Of a stretch of 64,000 bases of DNA, positions 51,601 to 63,717 are shown piece by piece. Under the pieces are notes generated by a model, which ran no database searches, had not been told where the DNA came from, and worked only from the letters and a program-made list of their open reading frames with translations. This DNA is from Tetrahymena elliotti 4EA (Eukaryota; Ciliophora; Oligohymenophorea; Hymenostomatida; Tetrahymenidae). Numbering within the stretch: position 1 is the stretch's first letter; each line of letters opens with the position of its first letter. The DNA lies in the NCBI GenBank assembly GCA_000231825.2, contig JH720303.1, positions 372,001-436,000 on the forward strand, in the 5' to 3' direction. A program made the translations under genes and the position numbers.

Positions 51601-51904
51601 ATTGAACTTGAATGGTTCTGTTTTGGTATTTTTCATTCATTAGAATCATTTCCTCCTCATTTTCTCCAAATTCTTATTTATCCCTATTGTTTTCGAAACC
51701 AAGATCATTAAATGAATTTCTTTAATCTATAATCTCATCTTATTTTGCAATTAAATTTGTTGAATTATCTTTTGGTTGTTATTAAGATCTAAACATGTTG
51801 GTATTATCTTGTCCTTAACCTAAAAAACTATTATTTGTTTATCCAATTAAGTTGCCATTTGCATCTAAGGTATTGAATTTTCTAAAGGTTTTTTGTCCTT
51901 CCAT
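39646..51904 (-). CDS. Inositol 1,4,5-trisphosphate receptor-like Ca2+ release channel
   Basis: A 12-kb multi-exon minus-strand gene. From the N-terminus: a Gln/Asn-rich leader; the IP3R start region (VQYGSLITISL, CYIYSDGF); MIR-type segments near 50,900 (FHLVHKASLKYLSVDD) and 49,350 (WKQNYRLRHFATGKYL); then about 7 kb of mostly helical sequence. Next is the coupling domain near 41,600 (RIEIVRDQ, LPEESNEDFRETV). Transmembrane helices span about 41,400-40,300. The pore motif NGGVGT is at 40475-40492, after CESLWRCFITVFDW. The C-terminal zinc-finger region (FYCFVCGIHRE, YEHYMWNYI, LESKDSTEYNG, LGWFPVN) and a final coiled coil complete the IP3R plan. Exons fixed by phase: 42226-41225, 41145-40774, 40713-40288, 40224-40079, 40021-39818 and 39786-39646. 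Exon borders between about 43 and 51 kb were not all resolved. The protein should release Ca2+ from stores. IP3 binding is not proven, and the filter differs from animal channels. Confidence 0.92.
40475..40492 (-). other. Ca2+ channel selectivity filter (NGGVGT)
   Basis: The codons read Asn-Gly-Gly-Val-Gly-Thr. Animal IP3 receptors have GGGVGD and ryanodine receptors GGGIGD at this place, so the first Gly is Asn and the acidic residue is Thr. The reading is supported by flanking pore-helix and S6 sequence in one exon. Confidence 0.85.
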
Positions 51905-53082
51905 TTTAGCTGTTTCTTATCAGTTAGATGGGATTATTATAGTATATTTCACCTAAATAAAAATGAAATTGTGCAAATCGGTAGATGGTCTAATTTATAT
52001 TATTTGGTTTATCGTTTTAATAAAAGATTAAATATTTAAATCTAATCTATTAAATTTATTTGATTATTACTTGAGCTCTTCTTATTGATTAACTATTAAT
52101 AAGCTTAACGATCAATAATCCCTATTTTGCTATTCACGATAACAAATGTGTGTGCTTTTAATACTATTAGAGATTTCTCTCTTATTTTAAGTTTTGTTGA
52201 ATTAATAAGATTATTAAGAAATCAAATTGTTTTAATATTATTTACTATGAATAATATCAAACGAATTTAAATAAATAACAGGTTCTAAATAGTAAAATTT
52301 TTATTAAATCAATTAATTCTAATTATAATATTTAATTTTTGTATTTATCTATTCACTTACTTAGTTTTCATAGTTTCTGTTTAAAACGACATGCTAAATA
52401 TACAAATATATACAAAAAAACTAAAGATATTTATATCGATGCAACCTCAACACCAATTTAACTTGTCAATTTTTTTTTTTTCTATAATTTAAGAATACTT
52501 GCAAGTAGATACTACCAATTCTTTTTAACTAATTATATTTTCTATTTTTAAATCTTATTTCAATTAAAGAAACTTAATTGTTAAAATTATTTTTAAAATT
52601 GTGAATTTTTACAAAACTAACTTGGAATGTTTTTTTGGAAATAATTTTTTGACTTTATTTTTAAGTTATTTATTTTGCTTATTTTTTTATTCAAATTTAG
52701 AACAAAATGAAAAAAAATTTTTAATTTTCCACTTCTATCTTTACTATTCTTTTATAAAAAATAAATTCTTTTCAAAGTAAATCCTCAACAAATTTTTCGA
52801 TTTTACAAAATTATTCTTTAAAATTACAGAGATTTTAAATTAAATTTAATTGAAACTTAAAATATTTCAAACAAAAATATTCTAAAATTTAGAACTTTTT
52901 GAGTTAACTTTCAAATTTATCATCTACTTAAATTATTTTTAATTTAAATTTTGAAATTTTAATCATGATTATCTTAAATTTAATTAAGTTATTACCCTTG
53001 TTTTAGAGAATTGAAAAGTGAAATATAATTTAATTCAGTTAAATTTACAAAAATAAAATGTTGATTATGCTATGCATCTGAA
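51905..53082. other. Upstream region of the IP3R-like gene
   Basis: 1.2 kb of very AT-rich DNA between the channel gene's start and the 3' end of the next minus-strand gene. It should hold the channel promoter; no specific element is recognised. Confidence 0.55.
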
Positions 53083-54924
53083 TCAATTTATAGAAATAGA
53101 ATAGATAGTTATATTTTAGTCAAGAGCAAAAGCAATAAGTATTTTATTTAACTCTTTTTATAATTGAATGAATTGCACTCTAGGAGACTCAATTACAGTA
53201 CTTATATTAAAAGAGTAGGTAGGGAAATCCGTTCTTTATATAAAAGTAGCCGTCTTTTAGGCAGATTGGCAAGTATCAATCTTATAGACCTCAAAAAAGT
53301 TTGCAGATGAATATGTAATAAAAGCATAAACATCAGTATTTACTGATAAGACATTTAAGCCAATAACTTTTTAGGGAAGTTCTTGTTTAACTAAAATTCT
53401 GCTCTAAAAATCATTCATCTCAAGATAATAAATTTATTTATTAAGACCTTAAGAGGTTATGCTAAGATAGATCCTATCAGAGTTTGTTAAAACTTACCCA
53501 ATATAAAGACTTAAACATGAGCGTTAGATGATGGTCTTCTTCCTTAAACTTTTAAATTTGTTAGGATTTTAATTTGTATATTCAATATCCCATAAATATA
53601 TTTCACCATTTAAACTAAATGTTGCCAAAAGATATTCATTTAACATCAAAGCATCATTTATACTTTAGTCATGGTTAGTGTCTTCAACTTTTATTTAATT
53701 AGAATTAGTCAAATTCCATACAATTATTTTTTTGTCAGAAGAAATTGTAAACATTGTCTCATAATCTAATGGAGTCTGTATTATTTTACAAATTGTTCTG
53801 AGATGACCGGGGAGTCTAATTATTTTTTACAGAGTTTTTAAACTATAAATGCATGTGTCTATTGTTTAACTTAAACTTCCCATACCTACAGCAATTAAAT
53901 TCTATTTTCTTTGTCTTTTATTATTTTGATTTTCAGAATTAGACTAAACATTTTTATCTTCAACCAAGGGTGAATTTCCATTTACTGTAAATAGATTATT
54001 TTAAAAATCTTATGGAATACTATAGAAATTTTATGCATGACTTGAACTTCTAAACATCTCAGAAAATATATTTCTATTTTCGTATTCATAAGAATAAAGA
54101 GGCTAAATACATGTAGGCAGTGTGGGTTAGTCACCTCTTAAGTATGTATGCTTAAGTACTTTTGATTTTAAAATATCAATTAAAAGTAAATTATTTCTTG
54201 TACAAAGAACAGCTCTTCTGTTATCATCTAGTATCGAAAAGCATTTTACATGACTATAATGATATTAAATAGGAAGATGATTAGGAGATTCATTTTTAAG
54301 ATCAATATGAGAAAAAACATCTATTTAAATATTATTTTATTCCTTTTCTTAAATTTCTAAGCTTCCTTCAGAGTTATCTAAAGCTTTTTATCTTTAAAGT
54401 AGAATATTAGAATGCTATCTATCTTGAGATAAGCAGTAATCTGAATAATAATCTACATTCTTTTGGTTAAAATCTATTATTTTATTATTCAAATTTTATA
54501 TTGAGTTTGAATACTACTCTGAAAATAAATTTATTGCTTTTTTTAAGATTTAATAAACCTCCTTTAATTGCTTTTGCTGGCTTGTTTCCTATTAATTAAC
54601 CATTTGTTAATTTACCCATTAATTCTATTAAAGTTATGAGTCCTCTACTTCTAAAAGGTCTAAATCTTCATTTAGTTGAGATAAAAGCATGTTTTTAAAG
54701 TATCCTTTAAGTAGACTCTATTCTGGTAAAGAATGGTAGAAATTGATATTTTCTTAAATCTATTTATCATATTTTTCTATCTTTTTAACTATTTTTTCAG
54801 TTAGATCATCTATCTACCGTTATAGATATATTTACAAGTTATGAATCTAAGATAAAGATTTCTCTTTGGTGATGCTAATTTTTTCATTAAAATCATTTAT
54901 GCATTGCTCTATTGTTCTAACCAT
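53083..54924 (-). CDS. WD40-repeat protein with N-terminal coiled coil
   Basis: A single uninterrupted frame of 613 aa. Residues about 1-210 are helical and Gln-rich with long coiled-coil stretches, like the coil of TRIM/B-box proteins; no zinc-binding Cys/His cluster is visible before it. From about residue 220 the sequence is beta-rich. Recognisable WD40 blades end in KKIIVWNL (Trp403) and GEIYLWDI (Trp445), and a GH dipeptide (LPGHLRTIC) precedes the first. Other blades are divergent, and the propeller appears to run to the C-terminus (QNITIYSISIN). WD propellers act as protein-interaction platforms; no partner or pathway can be named from the sequence. It ends 1.2 kb from the start of the IP3R-like gene, on the same strand. 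Confidence 0.82.
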
Positions 54925-55627
54925 TTTTAACTTTCTTTCTAACTATTTTAATATTTTCTTTCCTAATACAATACAAAAATTGTTTGATTTTTTTAAATGC
55001 TAATGATTATTAATTTCTATTAAAAAATTTTTAAAAGTTGTTTTAATTTTAAAATCTGATATAATTATCTAATCAAAAATCTAATAAGATTTATCTAATA
55101 ATTTAATGTTTTTTTTAAATAATGAGATGAATATTCATTATCTTAAAAAGTAATTAATTTTCTCCTTATTTGCTATTTATCAAAAAAAATTTATTTAATT
55201 TAAAATAAATGTAAAAAATATTTTAAAAAAAGCCTAATTTAATGATCAAGAAAAAAATTAAAAAGATAACTAAAATTCTTATTTTTTATTGTATTAAACT
55301 TAACAAATAAATTTAAATTTGTAAAAATAAAATAATTTTTGAGTTTTAGGTAATATATAAATAAATCAATAAAAGATTAACAATAGTATTACAAGAATCA
55401 ATCATTTTTATAAGCATTATCATTAATTGTTGTTAATTTAGGAGCATAAGTTTAAACTTTGTAAAAATATTAACAAAGGTGTTATTTAAATGAAAACTAA
55501 ATAGAGAAGATAAGCAACATATACTAAATTTATTTATAATGAATATGATTTATTTTTTACTTAATAATTATAACTTATTTTGCAAAAGTGAGAAAAGGAT
55601 AAATATTTTAAATTGATTATTAATTAA
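54925..55627. other. Intergenic AT-rich spacer
   Basis: Nothing recognised. It would contain the WD40 gene promoter, which reads leftward. Confidence 0.55.
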
Positions 55628-55890
55628 ATGAAATTTGAAGAACAAGAAATAAATGAAGACGTGGAAAAAGTAAATTTGAATTATTTTTATTTAAGATTTA
55701 TTGAATTTTTTTTTTCTTTCAAAATTAAATGATGAGACTCATGAATAATTTAAAATTTTTGATAGACAAAGTAAATTTATATAAAGGTAGTAATTTAAAT
55801 AAAAAAGAAACAAAAAATCCTTGTACTAACTAAGAAGAAATCATGTAATCAATGCATTTATTAATAATACTAAATTGGAGACTTAGTTGA
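55628..55890 (+). CDS. Possible small three-exon gene, about 50 aa
   Basis: A tentative model joins MKFEEQEINEDVEK (55628-55669) to a second exon starting near 55737 (THEQFKIFDRQ), then, after a 37-nt intron ending near 55807, to KTKNPCTNQEEIMQSMHLL and a TGA at 55888. Each piece has better coding texture than the surrounding DNA and the phases agree. However, the first acceptor would be GAG and no family is recognised. It lies on the opposite strand from both neighbours. It could be a genuine short ciliate gene or a chance assembly. Confidence 0.3.
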
Positions 55891-56036
55891 CATATAGATA
55901 AAAAATGCAATTAGAAAAATAATTTTTAATAATACAATACCTATTTTTGCAAGCAATTATTTTTAATGTTTAGTTTGATTTAAATAAATCAGTACTTCAT
56001 GTGGCTCTTCATTTGTTTGTTCGCTCACTAGGCAGT

Positions 56037-57182
56037 TCAAGCAGCCTTAACAACCCAAACTTTTTCGCTTACATTCTTGACACCAGTAACAGCATCACTG
56101 ATTTTTTTAATATTATCTTTGAATTCAGGTATATTAGAAACATCCCAAATCAAGCTTTTGAGCTTTTTCTACTTTTCGTTAATGTAGATGTTCAAGTAGA
56201 TGCTTTTTTCGTCTTTATTAATTTCAGAAAACTTAATTTGACCTTTTTGGAAGAAAAGATATTTGCCTTTAAGAGCAAAGCTTTTAAACTTTTCGATGTT
56301 AGGAAGAATACAGTGAATCTCACCAGTTTGATCACGTAAAGTGAGTTTATGAGCACTGGGTTGTTTTTCATTTTCATTTTCCTAGAATTCTTGAGTAGAA
56401 AGAGGACTAGTTTTGTCAACAACTCCTAAAGGCTAACATTCAGTGACAAAACCAAGAATATTAACATATTTATCATTAGCAGTGATTTCCTGAATGTTTT
56501 TAATTTAACTGATCTTTTTCTCACTATTTTCAAAGAAGTTTTCACAATCTCTAACTTAAGTCCATTCTTTAAGTTAGATAACTTGGTATTTCTTGGGTTA
56601 GTTAACTTTTCCTTTTTCTTTTGAATTTTCGCTTTCATTTTTCTTTTGATCTTTGCTTTGAACTTATTCTCCTGCCCCATTTGCACTGTTATATTTTTCT
56701 TTTTCTTTGTGCTCTTGATTTTAATTTTATATACTTTACTCTTCTGGCTTTGTATTGTTTTCACTTTGATCTTCATTTTACTTTTATTTACTTTCCTTTT
56801 CTCTTTTGAGCTTACCATTCAAAATTTCTATAAATACGAGTTGATTCTATTCAAGTTTCTACTTTTTCTGTAAGAAAAAGTTGTAATGCTTTGTTTTTTA
56901 TTTTTCTTCAAAATTCTTGCTAAAGATAGGGTTAGGAGGATGAACTTTAATTTAAGCCTTGTAGGAGCCTTTCTTGTCCTAAAGAATTTATGCAAGTGTA
57001 ACAATCAATGTTTTAGCATTACTGTTAATTGAGAATTTAGGTTCTTATTCTTCAATATGAACAACTTGAGCTTTAACAAAAACACTGTTTGGATTTCTTT
57101 AGCTATTTACTTCAAGGTCGTAATAAATAGGTTTGGTGCAGTCTTTATATCCTCTGTTTTTATTTTCTTATTATTGACTCAT
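56037..57182 (-). CDS. OB-fold nucleic acid-binding-like protein
   Basis: A single uninterrupted frame of 381 aa. The first 110 residues are beta-rich (VFVKAQVVHIEE, AKTLIVTLAQIL, SYKAQIKVHPPNPIF). A highly charged Lys/Glu/Gln/Asn linker spans about residues 120-210. A second beta-rich domain lies at about residues 237-325: KYVNILGFVTECQ, HKLTLRDQTGEIHCILP, FALKGKYLFFQKGQIKF. The pattern of a strand pair, then x-LRDxTG-x-I, then a gk-x-l strand is that of OB folds in single-stranded DNA binding and telomere-end proteins, including ciliate TEBP-alpha and RPA-like proteins. Binding to DNA or RNA is therefore an inference from fold pattern; the exact family cannot be named by eye. Codon use is somewhat richer in C and G than neighbouring genes, suggesting solid expression. 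Confidence 0.7.
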
Positions 57183-60100
57183 TTCTCTTAGGTATTTTCT
57201 TTTTTAATAAAAATTTTGTTTGATGAATTTTTCTTGTTTTAAAAAAATTTATTTAATTTATGTGAGAGAATCAATAAAAATAAAATGAAGAGGGTTGCAC
57301 AAACCAAATAAATTCAAATAATTAAAATGCATAAAATTTTGCAAAGATTTTCCTCAAAAAATTTCAAATTTCTTTGCATTTCTTTATAATTCGCATGATA
57401 ACTCTTCATAGAAAATATCTTTTATGAGGCTCTCTGATGAATAAGCCTTTCCTTTAATAAAGATACAAATAATAATTGTTCCTTATTCTAATAAACTATC
57501 TTCTTTATTTTTTTAAATATTTTTTTTTCATTAAATGCTTCCCCATTATTTAAAAAATTATTTAATTTTTAAAAACAAAATTATTTTCTCTTCAAAGAAA
57601 AAACAAATAAAAATTCTAATGAAAAATAAATGAAATTGTGAAAAGCAGTTTTTTTTAAATTTCTTTTACATTGATAATCAACATTTTTAAATTTATTGCT
57701 TATTTTATTCCAATTATGATTATTTGATCATCTTAACAAAATTAAGATTATAAAAAATATTGCCAATAAAAAATCCTCAAAGGATATCTAATCATAAATA
57801 TTCATAAAGTATAATATTTTTATGAATTAGTTTTGATTTAAGAAAGATTAGAATTAAGTATTTTAAAAGTGTTTTCAATTTATTTTAATGTTAAAGGGTT
57901 TAATTTTTACAATTTTTTTTTGAAAATTTAAAAAAATCTACTTTTCGATACAAATATTTTATAAAGATGAATTAATTATTTATATTTAATAAAGCTTATT
58001 CAGCTTATTATGTTTATTTTTATTGATTGAGGATAATTGTAAAGAATATAATTGTTTTTATCTTTCAGCATTTATTTTCACAACAAAAACAATATAAATT
58101 ATAGGAATATAATTATCCTTTAAAAATAGATTAAAAATTTTTATCCAAAAATATTTTAGATCTTTAAATAATTGAAAGCTATTATTTCTAATTCATTCAT
58201 TTTCTATTTCTTAATATATTTATTATTTTAAACAGATTTATAATAAATATTAGAACTTTTACAATGATTATTTGTGAAAAATATTTAAGGCAAATTCCAA
58301 ATTTTGGAAATATTAAGTTACTAAGAAGAAATTAAAAAGATTATAAAATTTATATTTTAACGTGGCTCAATCTGAAATTTAAAATGACTTCAAAAATAAT
58401 CTTTGTTCTACACCACATCAACTATTTATTTATTAAAAGAAATAAAATCTATAATTTTGATTATGTATTCACTTGGATATTAGGTATTCATACTTATACA
58501 AAATTTTAATTTTATCATTTATTTAAAATCAAGAGTACTCAAGGGAGAAAAGTAAAAATGTGTCAAGTGTCATTTCTAAAATTTTTAGATATTTACACAT
58601 ACTATTACCAATCCTTTCAATTAATATTTTGAGTAATTTAATAATGAAACAATTATTTCCATAAATAGTTAAAGTGATACAAATTTTCTTTTTTTAAATT
58701 TGATTTGATAACAGAATATGAAGAGTAATTCATCAATATTGAATTAAATTACCAAATTTTCTCATAACATTTTAATTATATATATATATATAGTACCCTA
58801 GAGTACTACCCTTTTATTTGTTTTTTTTAAAGGGCTACATACAAATTTTAAGAAATTTTTTTTTTACATTTTAATTTAAATACAAAAATCAAGATTTACT
58901 CCAAATGTTTTAGATAAAAATAAAAGTTGAGTAAATAATTTAAAGAAGCTTAAATAAAAAGAATAGATATATTTTTAACTATAAGATAAGGTTCTAATTT
59001 GATAATGTAAAATAATATAATGATTACACTATTTTCTTTTTTGTTTTATTTTATATAATATTTATATTCACTTTAGATTTAGCCTAATAAATAGTTGCTA
59101 ACATACTAATCAGACCCTAACCTCTAATTTTATTCCTTTTATATTTTTAGGAAACTTACTTTCGTTATTGTTACTTTATTTATCATTCAATCCCCTAAGT
59201 AAAGCAAACAATCTCACTTTAAAAAATTAAAAAACTTTAAAAGCAACACATGAGGATAAATTCAAGAATAAAGAACTATGAATTTCTAGGTTGATGTTTC
59301 TTATTTGTTTAAGATAAAAAACATTTATTTAAAATGAGTTCTTTAAAATGTGAGTTTGAGTAAAAAATAAACTTAATTAGAAAAATATTAATCTTTGTTG
59401 AACAATTTCTAATCCTTAATTTTACTTATTTTGAATAAAAAATGTGGTTTTTAAGCAGTTTTAGATGATTGTTTTAGATAAAAATATATTTTGTGTTTAA
59501 AATGCTAAACGAGAGTATTTTTAAAAGTAATAAATATAATTAAATTTATTTTGAAGGTTCAATAAAATATGCCAGAATACGATTATAAAGAAATACTAAA
59601 GATTTGTGCATAGATATTACATTTTTTATTAAAAATTTTTCAAATTTGTCAAATTCCTTAATTAGAAAATAGTTTTTATATTATCCAAAAATTCATTTTT
59701 TATATTAAATTTAATTTACTTTGGAAATAAACTTCTTATATTTAAACAAGAGGTAGTACACTCTTTAGATATCATTGGATATTTAGGCTAATAGTTAATT
59801 TATATTGGTATTTTTAGATGCTTTGCTTTTTTTTTAAATTTTGGAAATTTGTTTTTTATTACTTTTTAAAAACTAAAAAAATAAATATTCAATTACTTCT
59901 CTTTTTCTTCTCAAACATTTATGTAGACTCTTATCTTAGAGCTTTACTTTGCTTTACCTCAAGAAATATAAATTTATCTTTTCAATTCATTACAATTTTT
60001 AAAAGGTTTAAACTATTCGTTTTTATTGGGATCTTCAAAAATTGTTGGAATTATCTTTTTAAAATTTCTACAAGATGATATTTAAATGTTTATTTTTTAT

Positions 60101-61075
60101 TAATTTATTTCTAATATTTAAAAGAAAACAATATAAAATGACTTTTTGAAAGAGTAATTAATCTCAATTATTATATTTTTCCAGCGTTGTTTGTGATTTA
60201 ATTACAATTTTGATAATCAAATATTATTATTTTTGGATAAATACATTTAATAGCCATAGATCATTTTACAGAACCCTTTAAATGCATGATTGATCAATCC
60301 GTTTTATAAAAATTGTCAGAGAGAGAAAAATATTAATAAAGAGTCAGCTTATAAATTTATAATTATAACAAGTAAAATTTTTATTGAAAAAAATGAATAA
60401 AATAGATTGATTACTCGGAATGCGAAATGAGTGAGTTGAAAATTTAGATGTAATCCTATTCTTTTTAATTGGAAATATTTTTAATCTGAAATGTAAATTT
60501 AAATTTATTCGATTGCTACTGATGAAATATTAAGAGGAAAAATGTGATTGAAGAACTTAAGAATTGATAGATAAAAGAATTAATTTATAAGAAAGTTATT
60601 GCATGTGAGGTGGGGCTCTTAAGACTTTTAGCCTGTTTGGAAAAATAACAGAGTAAATTTGATGGTAATATTATTAAAAACTCGAAGAATTTACTTAATA
60701 TTTAACAAAATCAAATAGCTGTGTGAAATAATAAAATTTTTTTCTTCCACTATTTACTAAATTCTTCGAGCTCTTTGCTTTGAAATAGAAGAGAGAGAAT
60801 TTCATAGATATTATCTAAAAAACTGTCTCAACTAAAAGATGCTTTAAAATCCTTTGCTTTCTGTATGTCATTAAAAATATAATAAATAATTAAAAAAAAT
60901 CAGAGATATTTAAAAGAAAAAAAGTAATAAAAATCTAAGCAAAACTTAATCAAAAACAACTTAAATTCAAACAAAAAAAAGGAAAAAATAAATCAAAAAA
61001 TAACAAATTTTAATATTAACTTATTCTAATAAAAGAAACACCAGCTGAAGCAACAGCTTAAATATTTCAACCCTT
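57183..61075. other. Long gene-poor AT-rich region
   Basis: 3.9 kb with almost no coding texture. It contains a TA dinucleotide run near 58776-58792. There is a small GC-richer patch at about 60595-60650 and a 13-bp inverted repeat at 60681/60758. The hydrophobic standard-code frame at 59818-60078 is judged to be chance. No tRNA or snRNA could be folded by eye with confidence. Confidence 0.5.
60681..60770. repeat. 13-bp perfect inverted repeat
   Basis: The arm CTCGAAGAATTTA at 60681-60693 is perfectly complementary to TAAATTCTTCGAG at 60758-60770, with a 64-nt loop. It lies in gene-poor DNA just downstream of a locally GC-richer patch. Confidence 0.85.
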
Positions 61076-62113
61076 ATGGCAGTTACCTACACCTATGATT
61101 AATAAACTATGAGCAACAATAACACTAAAGGCTTCGAAGAAGAAAAATATATAAATGTTTAAAAATTAATTATATATTGTAAATCTCTCATAAATGTTAT
61201 GAAGAGTTGGAATTTATGTGTAATTATTTAAATAATCATGGTTGGCATGATCCTAATTTCTGAGCAATAAGCTGCTAAAATTAACTTAGTTTTTGGGTTC
61301 TTTATACCCATCTACTAACATTTTGTTGCTATCAAATAACAAAGATATTTTGATTCTTCAAATAATTCTTTTTCTTCACCTATTTTAAATTCATATAATT
61401 TAACTAAAAAATTTGGACCTTCTTGTCTTCGTTCATCCTAAAATTCTTTAAATTCATAATCTTCATTGTCCTCAAATTCTTCAACAAACTCATCAGTCAC
61501 ACTCAACAATGAAAAGAAGAAACAACATTAATCTGAAACTTTTGCTCATGCTAACTCTGATAAATCTCCTGAAGACGGCAACGCTGAAAACTCTATGAAT
61601 TCATCACTTAAAGATTTTTACTAAAAAGGTTTAGATGATGATTAAAATCTCTAGCTTACTCATTCAAAATATTCAAATTCTTCAAATTTAAGAAATAGCT
61701 TAACTTCTACTACTACAAATACAAATTCAATTTCTGTACATATTAATTAAATTCTTTCTTATTGGCCTATGTTTTGTGTGCTCCTTATAATTGAATAGCA
61801 ACTCATGCCCAAATCGATTGTTAAATGCCATGAGTTTTAAATATTAAAATGTCTTGTCATTCTAATTATTCGCAATTATTCATTTTCAATTTACCTGTTT
61901 TTCAAGGATGTTATTCAAATGAAGTCTTTTGACCAATCTTTATTTTCAACTCCTGAAAACACTTAATTGAAAAACTAGTTTATCATGCAGAAAATAGATG
62001 ATCAAATTAAATGCTATTCAAAGCTAAAAATATCTCTTTGCAAGTACGAGCAATCCTTAAAATCACCAATTGTTTAACAATCTTTTATATCCTAAAGAAG
62101 AGTCATCAATTGA
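61076..62113 (+). CDS. Ser/Asn-rich protein with predicted membrane helices, function unknown
   Basis: The annotated frame of 345 aa starts at ATG (CTTATGGCAG); a second in-frame ATG 12 codons later (MSNNNTKGF) is also possible. Residues about 30-80 are hydrophobic (LCVIIQIIMVGMILI, INLVFGFFIPIY) and suggest a membrane hairpin. A long Ser/Asn/Thr-rich polar region follows. Two further hydrophobic patches (WPMFCVLLIIE, LVILIIRN) may instead be read-through of introns, since 61736-61798 has a GT...TAG form and a length divisible by three. The TGA at 62111 may not be the real end: coding texture moves to another frame from about 61,990 and continues to about 62,180 (PKEESSIELNQIDSN), which implies an unrecognised intron or an assembly indel. 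The function cannot be named. Confidence 0.5.
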
Positions 62114-63717
62114 GTTAAATCAAATAGATTCTAATCTCAATTCTAAGACCCTATCTAATATAATAACAATAATAATAATAAATCTATAATTTCAATTACT
62201 TTATTAAATATTAAAATTTATCTATAGCTACTCTACAACAAAAAATTAATAAATATTTTGAGTACAACTTGAAAAGAATAACTCACCCAATAGTCATGTT
62301 ACGGATTAAATACTAGTCATATGTATTGGTTGGCTGCTTTGAGTATTCAATCAAAAAAGACTTATGAAATGGTGATAAGAGTTTTAATCACGTTCAATAG
62401 TTATCAATAAATATATAATTTACTATTTAAACACTACATACTTCTATCATTTATTTATATCATTTTTCAAAATATTATTTGAATACTATGTATAGTCTAT
62501 ATTATTTATTTAAGTATCAATCTAATTTACTTATTATCTTAACACAAATTGATCTTTTCTTTCACTCAATTTTATTCAGTAAAATGATTTTTATTATTTT
62601 TTTAATTTGTTTGTTTAGATTTTAAATTAAACAAACTAATTTCAATTTATCTATAATATTTTCTCTAAGATAGAAAAAAATTATGTTATAAATTATAAAT
62701 TTTTTCAAAATATAAAATATCATATTGTTTTGTTCATATCAGAAATTATTTGTCTAAATATTCTATTAATTTGTTAAATGTAGACTGTCCACCTTAAAAA
62801 CTATAAATTATAAACTAATTCTCTCAATGTAGCTTATCTTTTTAAAATATTATTTTAGAAGTATTCATTCATATTAAAAAAATTAAAAAGGAAGAATTAC
62901 ATCGATGAAAAATTACAAGTATAAATAAAAAAATATTTTAAATGAGGAAAATAATTTAAAGTAGGTGATAATTAGTGTATTGAGATATGTTTAAGTTGCT
63001 AATTTAAGGAAAGGCATTCTAACATTTACTAAAATTTAATTTATAAGACTTGTAGATTTATTAGCAAATAAAAATTATTAAATATCCTTGATTGAAATAA
63101 AATCGCTATTTAATTTTAATGAATGAATTTAATGAAGAAGAATTACTTATTAATTAATTAATTAGAAGGAAAAATCCTAATTAAAATTAATAATAAGCAA
63201 AATCAGTATAATCCTATTAATCATAAGAAAATTAAGCTTTTTGTTTATTCTTTTTTCTAGTTTATAATTATAATTTACGCATAAATTATTGTAAAAAAAC
63301 AGTAACTAAAGAATATCAACTATTAGTTCCCAAATTAAAACAAAATTTTAAAGCAACACAGGGCCATATTCAATAAAATACATTTGAGATAATTATATAG
63401 CAATATTCAATAGTGATAGAGTCAAACAGCTTATTTTTAACATTTCATTTTACTAATTAGACTAATTATAAAAGCATAGATAATAAACAAATTACTTTTA
63501 TTTAATCTCAAAATTAATTAGAACATCATTTTATTTAGATCTATTTGTTCACTCAAATAATAAAAAATAATTTTTAGTGAAAGTTGCCCAACTTAATATT
63601 AGAGAGTCATTGATATATAATTTAATATTAACTAATAACTTTATTGAAAGAAAGAAGAACTTTTAGTATTTTATAAATAATTATCATTGAATTGTAATAT
63701 CTGAGCAAATAAAAAAA
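62114..63717. other. Intergenic AT-rich region
   Basis: The first 150 nt may still be coding sequence of the preceding gene in another frame. The remainder shows no coding texture or RNA gene. Confidence 0.5.

Noticed and set aside
58791..58808. Small palindrome TAGTAC...GTACTA beside a TA run
   Set aside because: Six-base arms are expected by chance in DNA of this composition.
59818..60078. Hydrophobic 86-codon frame
   Set aside because: Phe/Leu/Ile/Lys-rich product typical of chance frames in T-rich DNA; no neighbouring exon or coding periodicity.
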